Source: Nitrospiraceae bacterium (GTDB lineage: Bacteria; Nitrospirota; Nitrospiria; Nitrospirales; Nitrospiraceae). Taken from it: a stretch of DNA of 64,000 bases. A program made the position numbers and the translations under genes. The stretch covers positions 62,001-126,000 of the forward strand of contig JABFSG010000033.1 of assembly GCA_013140715.1 (NCBI GenBank), given 5' to 3'. Each line of letters starts with the position of its first letter. Position 1 is the first letter of the stretch. The notes below the pieces were generated by a model that made no database searches, had not been told where the DNA came from, and saw only the letters and a program-made list of their open reading frames with translations. Below, piece after piece: positions 26,797 to 35,727 of the stretch.

Positions 26797-27212
26797 TCAG
26801 CTTTCAGCTTCTTTGTCTCTCCTTTGTAAGGAGAGGCGAGGGGAGGTCGATCTTGACGCTATTTTCTCGACTAAATCTTCTTGAACCCCCGTCAGATTTT
26901 TCAGAATGTCGTCATTGAAGTATCGAATCACGTGAAAACCGAGAGACTCAAAGTATGTGTCACGCAACGATCTTTCACGATCTGATCGGTATCGGCATGG
27001 CTATCGCCGTCTACGTCAATAACGAGAGAGCGTTCTGAGCAATAGAAGCCCACAATGTATCGCCCGATGCCATGTTGCCGACGAAACTTGAGTCCTTGAA
27101 GTTGTCGTCCTCGCAGCGCTAACCACAGGTGCGTTTCAGGACCAGTCATATTGGAACGAAGTCGGCGCTTGAGATTGAGGTGGCTGGATTGTCCTCGTAT
27201 GACTCTGGGCAT
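26797..27212 (-). pseudogene. DUF559 (Vsr-like endonuclease) gene with one frameshift
   Basis: The first frame (27212 to about 26950) encodes a DUF559 N-terminus: MTGPETHLWLALRGRQLQGL, KFRRQHGIGRYIVGFYCSE and VIDVDGDSHAD. After KDR the frame is lost, but the next frame continues with RDTYFESLGFHVIRYFNDD and stops at 26797-26799. One missing base near 26960 restores a 138-residue protein. DUF559 proteins share the Vsr fold. GGAGAGG/CCTCCCCTT palindromes lie on both sides (26818-26848 and 27229-27253), a setting I associate with small mobile DUF559 units. Confidence 0.75.
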
Positions 27213-27272
27213 ACGACACTATCCCTCCTGGCCTCCCCTTATAAAGGGGAGGAACATGCGAGAAACTGCCCC

Positions 27273-27890
27273 CTATCTGAGCCCCCCCGCCTCTGCAAAA
27301 CGCGCCTGCAGCTCCCCGTAGGTCTTCGTCACCGGAAACTGTGGGAACTCCTTGGGAAGATGCTCCGGAGGGCAGAAGAAAAATCCCGCGTGGGCTTCCC
27401 CTAACATGGCAGTGTCATTGTAGGCATCCCCGGCGGCTAAAACGTGAAAATTGAGCGACTTGAGCGAAGCCACTGAGTGTTTCTTTTGGTTCTGCATCCG
27501 CATGTGGAAATTGACGATACGGCCTGCTTGGTCGATCTCCAGCTGATTGCAAAAAAGCGTCGGGAACCCCAGTTGCCGCATCAGCGGTTGGGCAAACTGA
27601 TAGAAGGTATCTGACAAAATGATCACCTGGCATCGCTCGCGGAGCCAAGAGATAAAGTCCACGGCACCTTCCAATGGACCCATCTTATCGATGACCGCCT
27701 GGATGTCGTGAATGGTGAGCCTGTGCTGATCCAGAATAGCCAACCGTCGTTTCATCAAGGCATTGTAATCCGGCATTTCACGAGTGGTGATCTTTAATTC
27801 TTCGATGCCGGTCTTGAGCGCGACGTTGATCCAGATCTCGGGCACCAATACACCTTCCAAGTCTAAACAAACGATGACGGGACTCTTCAT
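27273..27890 (-). CDS. thrH: phosphoserine phosphatase/homoserine phosphotransferase ThrH
   Basis: A 205-residue HAD protein of the length of ThrH. Motif I is CLDLEGVL (DxEGV, the ThrH form of DxDGT), motif II is ILSDTFYQF and motif IV is AAGDAYNDTAML. ThrH hydrolyses phosphoserine in serine synthesis and can transfer phosphate to homoserine. ATG start at 27890 with an AGGAGGAGAGAAG-type SD. Possibly co-transcribed with the YkgJ-like gene 45 bp upstream on the same strand. Confidence 0.88.
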   Translation of the reverse strand: MKSPVIVCLDLEGVLVPEIWINVALKTGIEELKITTREMPDYNALMKRRLAILDQHRLTIHDIQAVIDKMGPLEGAVDFISWLRERCQVIILSDTFYQFAQPLMRQLGFPTLFCNQLEIDQAGRIVNFHMRMQNQKKHSVASLKSLNFHVLAAGDAYNDTAMLGEAHAGFFFCPPEHLPKEFPQFPVTKTYGELQARFAEAGGLR

Positions 27891-27935
27891 CTCTTCTCTC
27901 CTCCTTCTCAGATAGATAATCGGCTTGCTGCGACG

Positions 27936-28730
27936 CTATCGTTCCTCACCGTCTGCCCTACCCCTGTTCGTAAACTCCTGGCTCAGAAACCGCCACATGT
28001 TGTCGAGGACCTGGTCCAAGAGAGATGAGCCAGGCCAGGTCCTCCTGGCTTCCTCTTCATGCCGCCCGGCCCATTCCAAGGCCATCGGAAGCGGAATCAG
28101 TCGAGGAGGCGAATCAGTCAATGTTCCCCAGACGAGTCCGAGTATCGAACTGATGCGCATTGAGACCGGCAGGGGTGTAACCGGATTCTGCACAAGGTCC
28201 TGACAAAGTTCCGCCGGTGTGGTGACGAGAAGCTCTCGGCATGCAGCCGGACGCGCCTCGTAGATCGAACAGGTTTCATTTTCCAAATAAGGGCAGGGGA
28301 TCCGCAGCGCATAGTAGGACTGGTTGATCGGATCGAGCTCTTCATCCGGCACCTGTTTGGAAGCCTCTGCCACGTCGTTCATGCGGTCCCACAGATCCGT
28401 TTGCTTCAGACGATCCTTTGTATCGCTGAGACGATGAAGCAGACTCACCCGTCGATCCGCTGGCAACTGATCCACATAGTCTCGCAGCGCAAATGTTTCC
28501 GGCGCGGAGAGCGGAACCAGCATGCGGCAACAGGCAGCGCAGCCAATTCGGCAGGAAATTGCCTGGCCTGCCGCGGTGGCCTGCTGGACTTCCAGCTGTG
28601 CCGCTTCATCCCCGAGACGGCGCGAGACCGGGACGATCGAGGTGATTGGGATAAACCCTGTCGGCACATCGATGGCCGTAGTCAGCCGTCCAGCCGGTGT
28701 GTTCAGCGCTATCTCAAATCGTTCGACCAT
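27936..28730 (-). CDS. YkgJ-family cysteine-cluster protein
   Basis: A 264-residue protein. CRIGCAACCRMLVPLSAPE (about 59-77) and CPYLENETCSIYEARPAACRE (about 145-165) provide the conserved cysteines of the YkgJ/CxxCxxCC family, likely a zinc or Fe-S site. The function is not established; members occur in flagellar, methylation and metal contexts. No signal peptide. It is 45 bp upstream of thrH on the same strand. Confidence 0.82.
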   Translation of the reverse strand: MVERFEIALNTPAGRLTTAIDVPTGFIPITSIVPVSRRLGDEAAQLEVQQATAAGQAISCRIGCAACCRMLVPLSAPETFALRDYVDQLPADRRVSLLHRLSDTKDRLKQTDLWDRMNDVAEASKQVPDEELDPINQSYYALRIPCPYLENETCSIYEARPAACRELLVTTPAELCQDLVQNPVTPLPVSMRISSILGLVWGTLTDSPPRLIPLPMALEWAGRHEEEARRTWPGSSLLDQVLDNMWRFLSQEFTNRGRADGEER

Positions 28731-28970
28731 CGCACAACTTCTCCTCGTGTCTTTTTCTCGTCGGCATCATAGAGAACCGTTGATTGTCTGGTCAATCACA
28801 CCATTCTGACGGATAGCCACACCAGGCGAAAACGGCGCGATCTGAGGTGCGATCGTACATTCCCACCCGTCAGAGAGATACTGACACAGGAAAACTTCAG
28901 ACTGTATATGTTGAGAACTACAAAAGCAGAAGCACGGCACGATGGGGCAAGGAAGGAATCGAATTAGACA

Positions 28971-30314
28971 TCACTGTTTGAGCACGCATTTTTCATAGAG
29001 ATGTTTGAGTTTACCCTTGGAGTCATATCTGGTCTTTAATCGGAGATACTCACTTGCACTGTACAATCGTCCAAATTCCTCTTTCGAATAGTACGAGCTT
29101 GAATAGAGCGACTTATGGCCGCCGAGCTCACTCACCTTGGCCTCTATCATCTTATTGAAATGGCCATCGTCGTGTGTGGTCTTCACCGAGTCCCAAAAGC
29201 CAAAATTGACATAGAGCTTCTGGGGACTCATCGGATACAACGCATAGGCCGCGGAAGGATCAAATGGGGCCACCGGACAGATCCAGACGGGCTTGATTCC
29301 GATCTGCTCATTGAAGAACTGTGCGAACCGGGGGGCCTGTTCAATCGGCACTTCGACATCCTGAATCACAGACTCTTGTCGTCCTTCGATCGCCCTGGCC
29401 ATGAGATTGGTGACGGGAGATGCATTAAATCGTTTCCAGAGCTTCCAATACACCGACGAACGCAGCCGCTCCTTTCCCCACATGCGCCGCATCAGCGGAT
29501 ACTGCAGGAGAAAATGCTTGGAACACCAGAACCAATCGGTATCCCAACGCCAAATGTAATCGTGGATCGTCAGATAGTCCGTCGTTCTGCTCGGGATCGA
29601 TTGGTAATAGATTTGCAGATAGGTATAATCGCTAAGCCATTCCGCACGGTCAACGAATTGGCCGGTCGTGATGTAGAGTTCTTGGCCGTGAAACATCGTA
29701 CCGTCTACGAAATCCACGGTCCCGTCTTTACATAAACGTGCCATCGCCTGAAAGCAGGATTCCAGGTCCGTATACTTGTGATGGGTCAGCTTGACGAACG
29801 GCTTGACAGGGATGAGGGCGATCTTGACCCGCAACGCATAGCCGAGTGTGCCGTAGGAGTTGGGAAAGCCGAAAAATAAGTCCCGGTGTTCATTCTCACG
29901 GGTGGCCACCACGACTTCTCCATCGGGAAACAGCACCTCGAGTTCCTGCATCGTCTCATGCACAAAACCATACTTAAAGGATGAGGACTCGATTCCGATG
30001 CCGGCAATGGCCCCACCAATGGTGATGGTCTTGAGCTGAGGCACGACGGCCGGCATCAGATTGAAGACGAGCGTTTCCCGAACCAATTCCTCATAGGTCG
30101 TCAGACCTTCGACTTCCGCATACCGTTCCTGTTCGTTGATGTGCAGCACATGGTTGAACGCGCGCAAATCCAGCTGGTGCACGCGCTTCTGTGCGCGGTG
30201 CCGAAACAGGTTGGACGACGATTTGGCTAGGGCCAGAGGCTCGGTTGCGCCGGTCCCAGGCAGGGATCTGAGCACATGCGCTCGTTTACCGGCGTACTCT
30301 TCAACAGAAATCAT
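28971..30314 (-). CDS. FAD-binding oxidoreductase (DWF1/TmsA-like)
   Basis: A 447-residue flavoprotein. The FAD_binding_4 fold is seen in LDLRAFNHVLHI, the long loop PQLKTITIGGAIAGIGIES (92-110) and SSFKYGFVH (111-119), the form typical of DIMINUTO/24-dehydrocholesterol reductase relatives. In actinobacteria a relative (TmsA/BfaA) reduces a 10-methylene fatty acyl chain to 10-methyl. Here it lies 5 bp after a Cfa-type methyltransferase and in one operon with a desaturase, which is that pathway's gene content. The exact product is inference; a sterol substrate is unlikely in this organism. Confidence 0.82.
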   Translation of the reverse strand: MISVEEYAGKRAHVLRSLPGTGATEPLALAKSSSNLFRHRAQKRVHQLDLRAFNHVLHINEQERYAEVEGLTTYEELVRETLVFNLMPAVVPQLKTITIGGAIAGIGIESSSFKYGFVHETMQELEVLFPDGEVVVATRENEHRDLFFGFPNSYGTLGYALRVKIALIPVKPFVKLTHHKYTDLESCFQAMARLCKDGTVDFVDGTMFHGQELYITTGQFVDRAEWLSDYTYLQIYYQSIPSRTTDYLTIHDYIWRWDTDWFWCSKHFLLQYPLMRRMWGKERLRSSVYWKLWKRFNASPVTNLMARAIEGRQESVIQDVEVPIEQAPRFAQFFNEQIGIKPVWICPVAPFDPSAAYALYPMSPQKLYVNFGFWDSVKTTHDDGHFNKMIEAKVSELGGHKSLYSSSYYSKEEFGRLYSASEYLRLKTRYDSKGKLKHLYEKCVLKQ

Positions 30315-30319
30315 ATTGT

Positions 30320-31468
30320 CTATCGAACCGGCTCATAGCCGCCCAAGATGCCATCTTTGGACATCACGACTTGCCATAGATGGATTCTTCTGGCTCGGAA
30401 TGCTCCGGCGAGAGACTGGAGGTAGTAGTGCCAGGCCCGGTGAAAGCGCTCATCGAACTTCGATTTAAATTCATCCCAATGAAGATTCACGTTGTGGTAC
30501 CAGGCCATGAGTGTCCTGTCATAATCAGGCCCGAAATTGTGCCAGTCTTCCAACACGAACAGTCCATCCATCGATGTACTGAGTTGCGCAACCGACGGAA
30601 GCATGCCACCGGGGAAAATATATTTATCGAACCAGGGATCGGACGTCAGCACCGATTTATTGTTGCCGATCGTATGGAGCAAAAACAGGCCGCGCCGTTT
30701 CAACGTGCGGTGAACGGTTTCCATGAGCGTGCGATAGTTCTTGTACCCCACATGCTCGCACAGGCCGATCGCCGCCACCTTATCGAATTCGCCCGTAGCC
30801 GTCCGATAGTCGTCCTGAATGATTTCGACAGGAAGGCCGGCATTCCAGCGACGTGCGTATGCGACCTGCTGGGAGGAAATATTATACGCCACCACTGAAC
30901 AGCCGTACTTAGTGGCCGCGTGGCGGGCAAAGCCTCCCCACCCACATCCGAGTTCGAGAACACGTTCGCCCTCGCGAAGTTGCAGTTTCTGACAGACCAA
31001 ATCGAGCTTGTGTTCCTGCGCTTCGGTCAGCGTCTGCGCCCGTTTCCAGTAAGCACAGGTGTACTGCATGCTTGGGCCCAACATTTTCTCATAAAACTCC
31101 GTGTCCAAATCGTAGTGCTCATGCGCTACTCTCTTGGACAGCCGCTTATTTTGCATATTGAAGACGCGGGCTTTGAGCGCATTGTAAATCAGGCGCTTGT
31201 CGACGACCGTATCATCGAGATTGGCGCTATGGATCCTCGAAAAGAACTCATCGAGCTGCACCGAATCCCACCATCCGTCCATATAGGACTCACCCAGTCC
31301 CAACGAACCCTCGGTCAAGACACGGTTGTAGAGTCCATCGTTGTGGACCTGGATATCCCCCGGCTGGCTGCCGTCGATTTGCACCACCGCTTTATCGAGC
31401 AATTGCTGAATGACCTGTTTCTGTTTCATGGGGAGGATCGTCCTTGTTGACTGAAGTTGTGCCTGCAT
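30320..31468 (-). CDS. cyclopropane-fatty-acyl-phospholipid synthase family (Cfa/TmsB-like)
   Basis: A 382-residue protein, the same length as E. coli Cfa, with the N-terminal lipid-binding domain, SAM site VLELGCGWGGFARHAA (about 171-186), the GLCEHVGYKNY active-site segment and the C-terminal AGAFRARRIHLWQVV signature. Cfa adds a methylene from SAM to cis double bonds in phospholipids; TmsB-type relatives instead leave a methylene branch that a partner flavoprotein reduces. The flavoprotein gene starts 5 bp downstream and the desaturase ends 37 bp upstream. ATG 31429 is an alternative start. Family firm, product ambiguous. Confidence 0.88.
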   Translation of the reverse strand: MQAQLQSTRTILPMKQKQVIQQLLDKAVVQIDGSQPGDIQVHNDGLYNRVLTEGSLGLGESYMDGWWDSVQLDEFFSRIHSANLDDTVVDKRLIYNALKARVFNMQNKRLSKRVAHEHYDLDTEFYEKMLGPSMQYTCAYWKRAQTLTEAQEHKLDLVCQKLQLREGERVLELGCGWGGFARHAATKYGCSVVAYNISSQQVAYARRWNAGLPVEIIQDDYRTATGEFDKVAAIGLCEHVGYKNYRTLMETVHRTLKRRGLFLLHTIGNNKSVLTSDPWFDKYIFPGGMLPSVAQLSTSMDGLFVLEDWHNFGPDYDRTLMAWYHNVNLHWDEFKSKFDERFHRAWHYYLQSLAGAFRARRIHLWQVVMSKDGILGGYEPVR

Positions 31469-31505
31469 TTCTGAGCCGTGCCTTCCTGATGGCCTGAACG
31501 ATGAA

Positions 31506-32393
31506 CTACTGTCCTATCGTATTGGTGCTCTCCGCGACAATGGTGCTGGCTTTGATGTGGCCAGGAGGGGCTCTCAAGTCCCATACGATCCCAAACCATG
31601 AAAGGACGACTAATATGTAATATGTAAAGTCTACTTCCCACCAGAACCAGCCTTGATTGACAGCCGATTGATAATAATGGTGGTTGTTATGCCAGCCTTC
31701 TCCGCAGCAGAGAATCGCAAGAATAAAACTATTTCGACTGCCGTCGCCTGACCGATACCTGATTCGGCCGACCATGTGCGTCAGGGAATTGATAAAGAAC
31801 GTGCAATGATACAGTGCGGTCGTTGAAATAAAAAATCCCCAGATCAAGCCTGGGAAACCCCAGACCATATAGATCAGCAGGCCATAGAGAGCCGGAGGGA
31901 TAAAGTAAAACCGGTTGAGAAAAGAAATTTCAGGATATTGAGCGAAGTCCTTTACCAGACTTAAATCCGCCTGCATATATTTTTCGGACAGGGTCCAACC
32001 AACATGAGAGAACCAGAATCCCCGCTGCAGCGGGGAATGGAAGTCTTCTTGCCGGTCTGAATATCTGTGATGGTGCCGGTGGTGGGCTGCCCACCAGAGC
32101 ACACCCTTTTGGGCGGAGGTCATGGCCAAAAACGCCAGCAAAAACTGAAATACCCGACTGGTCTTGTACGACCTATGAGAGAAATAGCGGTGGTAGCCGG
32201 CCGTAACGCCAACCATTCGCAGATAATAGCTGCCGATGGCTAACAGAAGCCACTCCGGTTGAAATCCGGTCAGAAAAGCCCCAAGACACATGACATGAAC
32301 GGTCAGAAATGGGATATTGTCCCACTGCTGAAATACTTCTTTCCAAGCATTATCTTGGGCGGGCCCATCGGGGCGATACGCGACAGAGCTCAT
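31506..32393 (-). CDS. membrane fatty-acid desaturase (acyl-CoA delta-9 type)
   Basis: A 295-residue membrane protein with the three histidine boxes of diiron desaturases: HRYFSH (68-73), HHRHHH (104-109) and HNNHH (about 235-239), separated by hydrophobic spans. It introduces a cis double bond into acyl-CoA or acyl-lipid chains using O2. It is the first gene of a three-gene operon with a Cfa-type methyltransferase and a FAD oxidoreductase, suggesting it supplies the unsaturated substrate. The position of the double bond cannot be read from sequence. Confidence 0.92.
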   Translation of the reverse strand: MSSVAYRPDGPAQDNAWKEVFQQWDNIPFLTVHVMCLGAFLTGFQPEWLLLAIGSYYLRMVGVTAGYHRYFSHRSYKTSRVFQFLLAFLAMTSAQKGVLWWAAHHRHHHRYSDRQEDFHSPLQRGFWFSHVGWTLSEKYMQADLSLVKDFAQYPEISFLNRFYFIPPALYGLLIYMVWGFPGLIWGFFISTTALYHCTFFINSLTHMVGRIRYRSGDGSRNSFILAILCCGEGWHNNHHYYQSAVNQGWFWWEVDFTYYILVVLSWFGIVWDLRAPPGHIKASTIVAESTNTIGQ

Positions 32394-33152
32394 GCTGAAA
32401 CTCTCGTTCTTTCCGGATACACGATGACCTGTATCGACTCCTTACCCACGATGAGCACCCAAGCAGTCATCTCCATGCTAGTATCGAATTGAGAATCGCT
32501 CTGAGGGCATTCGTCAGATGGCGTAGTTGGGTGGAACTGTCTCTGGCTGGACTATGAGGCGGGTGACTCTTCCGGCAAGTTTGCCGAACATGCAGGTCCT
32601 CCTCCGTCATTGATTGCCCAAAAGCGATCACCATGTGTATAGACCGCGAGGAGAAATTGCCAGCCGAGATGCGCCTGGATACATGAGTGAATCTCGGACC
32701 AACTTTTACCCCCACGGGTAACAGAACAGCCATGTGGGAGGGTCGGTCGTGAACCTAGAACGGAAACAGAACTAGGGGAACTGGAATCCGAAACAGCTCA
32801 GACCTAGCGGTTTCCCGCGATGTTTCTAGGTCGAGCCTGTTCCAGAAGTTTCCCCAGAACCGAATGCTGGCAGGTCTTCAGGCTTGCAAGCACTCCGGCC
32901 TTTGCCGAGTTCCTAGCTATCCACCACTTCTCAGATCCGAAGAACCGATGAGTATCGTGAAGTCGTTTTTACTACAATAGCGTAAACAGCCTAGAATCCT
33001 TGAATAATTCTGTTTCTCTCTGAAAAAAATCGGAGAACCGGCAATGGCGAAAGCCTATAGAACTGGAGGAAGGTTGTCAATAGTGAGTTGCTTTACTCGT
33101 CTTAACTTCGCGACGATTCTTGCTCCCTCTCTCACACATCCGCATAATGTGA
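32394..33152. other. 759-bp intergenic region with a structured segment
   Basis: No supported gene. It holds the nested hairpin at 32775-32855 (separate entry) and the divergent control regions of the desaturase operon (-) and the 33153 gene (+). Short frames at 32467-32733 (-) and 33044-33400 (+) have no protein-like features. Confidence 0.5.
32775..32855. ncRNA. candidate structured RNA or cruciform
   Basis: Arms pair in series: GGGGAA with TTTCCCC, CTGGAA with TTCCAG, CAG with CTG, CTC with GAG, and GACCTAG with CTAGGTC closing an 18-base loop. This gives over 20 paired bases in 81 nt, with bulges on the left arm. There is no T-run, so a terminator is unlikely. It lies upstream of the desaturase operon and could be a leader element or small RNA. 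Direction unknown. Confidence 0.4.
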
Positions 33153-33530
33153 GTGAAGGGGAACCGCGTGGCGTTATCCGGTCATATAGTAGGCCTACTC
33201 AAAGAATACATGAGCGATCTGGTCGTGCAAGCAGAACAAGAGATGGCGACCCATGCCTCCTTCGGCTTTTCCTCTACACCCTATCGGTCGGATCAAGCCC
33301 TGTCAGATTTGTTGGCCATTCTGGACGATCGCATCGAATCCGAAGGTGTACAAGTTGGATTGCCGGACGGGTTTCTCCATCAAATGTGGGGACTGTGTAA
33401 CGACGCTCGTGCCCAGGTAACAGAACGTGTGTGGTTGGATATAAACAGCAGTGACCTGCCACTGTCGAAGGCTAGAATTCGTGAGCTGACCTACCGGACA
33501 CTGATTGCCGTTCTTGAGACACCTCGGTAA
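33153..33530 (+). CDS. hypothetical protein
   Basis: A 125-residue frame from GTG 33153. Later in-frame starts exist near MSDLVV. It is predicted mostly helical with polar residues, and no domain is recognised. The C-terminal part (ARAQVTERVWLDINSSD) looks like genuine protein. No signal peptide. Convergent with the transglycosylase gene. Function unknown. Confidence 0.5.
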   Translation: MKGNRVALSGHIVGLLKEYMSDLVVQAEQEMATHASFGFSSTPYRSDQALSDLLAILDDRIESEGVQVGLPDGFLHQMWGLCNDARAQVTERVWLDINSSDLPLSKARIRELTYRTLIAVLETPR

Positions 33531-33612
33531 GCGCCCGCTTGGAGATCCGTCTGATAGCAGATGCCTAACTATCCACCCGTTTCGATTCTCCCGACACCCA
33601 CGGAGCGATCGA

Positions 33613-34314
33613 TTAGTACGGGCGGCCTGCGCGCATAGATGAGTCAGGTATCACCACCGGCATAACCCAACCATCCTTCTTGTAGCTACGGTAGTAGACA
33701 AGCACCTTCTTCACATAATCCTGTGTTTCTTTGTAGGGTGGGATCTGTCCATACTGATCCACCTTGCGTTCACCCGCGTTATAGGCTGCCAAGGCTAATC
33801 GGGTGTTTCCGTGGAACCGGTCCAAGAGGTAGCGTAAATGCTTGGCCCCACCAGCGATGTTATCGTTCGTATCGTAAAGGTTGCGCACACCGTGCCGAAT
33901 AGCGGTTTCCGGAATCAACTGCATGAGTCCTACTGCTCCTGCCTTGGAAATCGCGATCGGATTAAAGGAAGACTCAGCCTTGATCACCGCAAGGAGCAGG
34001 GCCGGTTGAACATGGTGCAATTGAGCCGCACGGTTAACTGCATGCTCAAGCTCTAGATCCGCCAAGCCACGGTGATACCGTGCCTTGTGGCGGACTGCTG
34101 CGACAGACTTGTCTGTTGTCGCATCTGCGTGGTCTCCAGGATTCTTGAGATCGCCATATCCGGAGACCGGTGTACCAGCTTGCGCAAAGGGCGCTGAAAT
34201 CGCCATCAGGACCGCAATCAGGCACATACGGAGCGAGAAGAATCCCTTGATGCCAAAGGTCAACGACCGCGACTCTTCTCTATGTCGTTCGGTTTGAATC
34301 TCAACCCGGTTCAT
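33613..34314 (-). CDS. lytic transglycosylase (SLT domain)
   Basis: From ATG 34314, preceded by GGAGG at an 8-base spacing, the protein has 233 residues. A signal peptide ends near PFAQAGTP. The SLT domain holds the catalytic Glu in AVIKAESSFNP, then GAVGLMQLIP, the NIAGGAKHLRYLL motif and LALAAYNAGE. It cleaves peptidoglycan to 1,6-anhydro products in the periplasm. The anmK gene at 39696 recycles such products. The frame to 34359 has no SD. Confidence 0.9.
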   Translation of the reverse strand: MNRVEIQTERHREESRSLTFGIKGFFSLRMCLIAVLMAISAPFAQAGTPVSGYGDLKNPGDHADATTDKSVAAVRHKARYHRGLADLELEHAVNRAAQLHHVQPALLLAVIKAESSFNPIAISKAGAVGLMQLIPETAIRHGVRNLYDTNDNIAGGAKHLRYLLDRFHGNTRLALAAYNAGERKVDQYGQIPPYKETQDYVKKVLVYYRSYKKDGWVMPVVIPDSSMRAGRPY

Positions 34315-34688
34315 CTTTATTTCCTCCCTCTGCCAGGATCTCTGTCCGCTGTAGCACATCCTTCATATTCTTCGAAAATTGCGCTCGTACTGTAACGCTG
34401 TAAGCGCAGGTTCTATGCCGACTGACTGAAAATGAAAAATAACATATATTTCAATAATTTCAATGTCTTATAATTATATTAGACTCCCAACTTTCGTAGG
34501 GGGATGAGAGTAGATGCATCCTTTTTTTGGTTCCTATTGCCGCACTTTGCAGTTCGCTATGGATGCTGTTGACGGTTCTCGATTCCCCCTATTCAGAGCC
34601 CCCAAAACGAGGGACCCCCTCGCGTGCTGGGGGAAGAGTATGGTACGTTTTAGCCTCCCAACCGTCTGATCGAGAAAGAACGAGCATC
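34315..34688. other. 374-bp gap with an AT-rich block
   Basis: The stretch 34420-34490 is strongly AT-rich compared with its surroundings (AATAACATATATTTCAATAA and TTATAATTATATTAGAC), as expected for divergent promoters of the transglycosylase (-) and the PilZ locus (+). No gene is visible. Confidence 0.5.
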
Positions 34689-35075
34689 ATGGTGAAACTG
34701 AGAGATACGGCGAACGGGTCCACACAGATTTCCCTGTTATCTTTGCCGGTGAGACCTATGTAGGAGAGGAAACCGTGTTCAACGTATCTGTCCCTGGTTG
34801 CGCGATCCACAGTCGAAAACAAGTCCGAGCAGGCACTTAATCTTGAGATGAGAATGCTCATGCCCGATACCACCTCTCCGCTCCGAATCGGATTAGCCAA
34901 AGTACGCTGGTGTGAGGGACGGCAATTCGGTGTCGAATTTATTCAAATGCCGGGTGGAGACCAAGTCCGACTGGGTCTACTTGTAAGAAATGAAGGCTCA
35001 CCCGCACTGCCGCCTGATCCAGCGCATGGGAAAGGGCTGAATTCTGATAGCACCCACATCAATAAACGAGAGTGA
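34689..35075 (+). pseudogene. PilZ-domain gene with two frame changes
   Basis: A PilZ domain can be read only across frames. ATG 34689 opens MVKLRD. The next frame carries RYGERVHTDFPVIFAGE and VFNVSVPGCAIHSRKQVR up to a TAA at 34837-34839. The first frame then resumes with LNLEMRMLMPD, IGLAKVRWCEG and QFGVEFIQMP to the stop at 35073. PilZ proteins bind c-di-GMP through an RxxxR motif near the N-terminus (RYGER here). The two shifts cancel, which suits either decay or two sequencing errors. A diguanylate cyclase lies 1.4 kb downstream. Confidence 0.65.
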
Positions 35076-35081
35076 CTGCGG

Positions 35082-35402
35082 ATGACGAGAATTCTACTAC
35101 TTGGCATAATACTGCTCTTGGCAGGTTGCGCCGAACCTTATACTGTGTTCCATAGCCAGACAGGCCAGCCAATCATGCTTGGTCGCCGCGCATATACCTA
35201 CGAAGGCTGCCTCTCCACAATACGCGAAGAAGCGGACCGGCTTGGAGTTTCTGTGGGTACGGTCCGGGTGAGGGGCTCTTGGCAGGGCCGATCCCTCCTC
35301 TGGCCTTTTGAAGCAGGGTATGCCTGTGAAGGAATAGTCGGTCCCCAGCGTCTGCCGCGCGGAGCCTATCCAAACGTGCCACCCCTATCTCCTCAAGGAT
35401 AG
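35082..35402 (+). CDS. small lipoprotein, function unknown
   Basis: A 106-residue protein with a clear lipoprotein signal (MTRILLLGIILLLAGC, Cys16). The mature part is short, with two further Cys (about 43 and 82) and a proline-rich end. No family recognised. It starts 7 bp after the PilZ locus stop. Confidence 0.65.
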   Translation: MTRILLLGIILLLAGCAEPYTVFHSQTGQPIMLGRRAYTYEGCLSTIREEADRLGVSVGTVRVRGSWQGRSLLWPFEAGYACEGIVGPQRLPRGAYPNVPPLSPQG

Positions 35403-35727
35403 TTGTGCTTCCTTTCTCTGCTTCTTGAGTTCGGCCACAGTGAATGTTGGAACGAGTCTCTACTGATCGATGCCCCCATGGATCTCTTGACAATACTACT
35501 ATTGGCACAGTATTACTCCGCCAACCCCATATGATGTAGCCCATAGGGTACCAACTCTTGAACCTGCTTGCCGTTTCCGGCCAAATACCAGACAAGAAAG
35601 GAGGTGGCTCGTTTTCTTGCTTGCTTTTCATGTCCGGCAGTAGAGCATTTCACCGGCGATTTGGCGGAAGTATTTCATGTAGCTGACACACACTATTCAA
35701 AAATAATTTCGTTCACAAGGAGCTGTA
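35403..35727. other. 325-bp gap, nothing recognised
   Basis: I see no gene or repeat apart from an AAGGAG box (about 35717-35722), which serves the next gene. Confidence 0.5.

Noticed and set aside
30320..31468. Firm assignment as cyclopropane synthase
   Set aside because: The length and motifs fit Cfa, but the adjacent DWF1-like reductase fits methyl-branch formation equally well, so the product is left open.
32467..32733. 88-codon minus frame in the large gap
   Set aside because: No SD, no domain and codon use unlike the neighbours; treated as non-coding.
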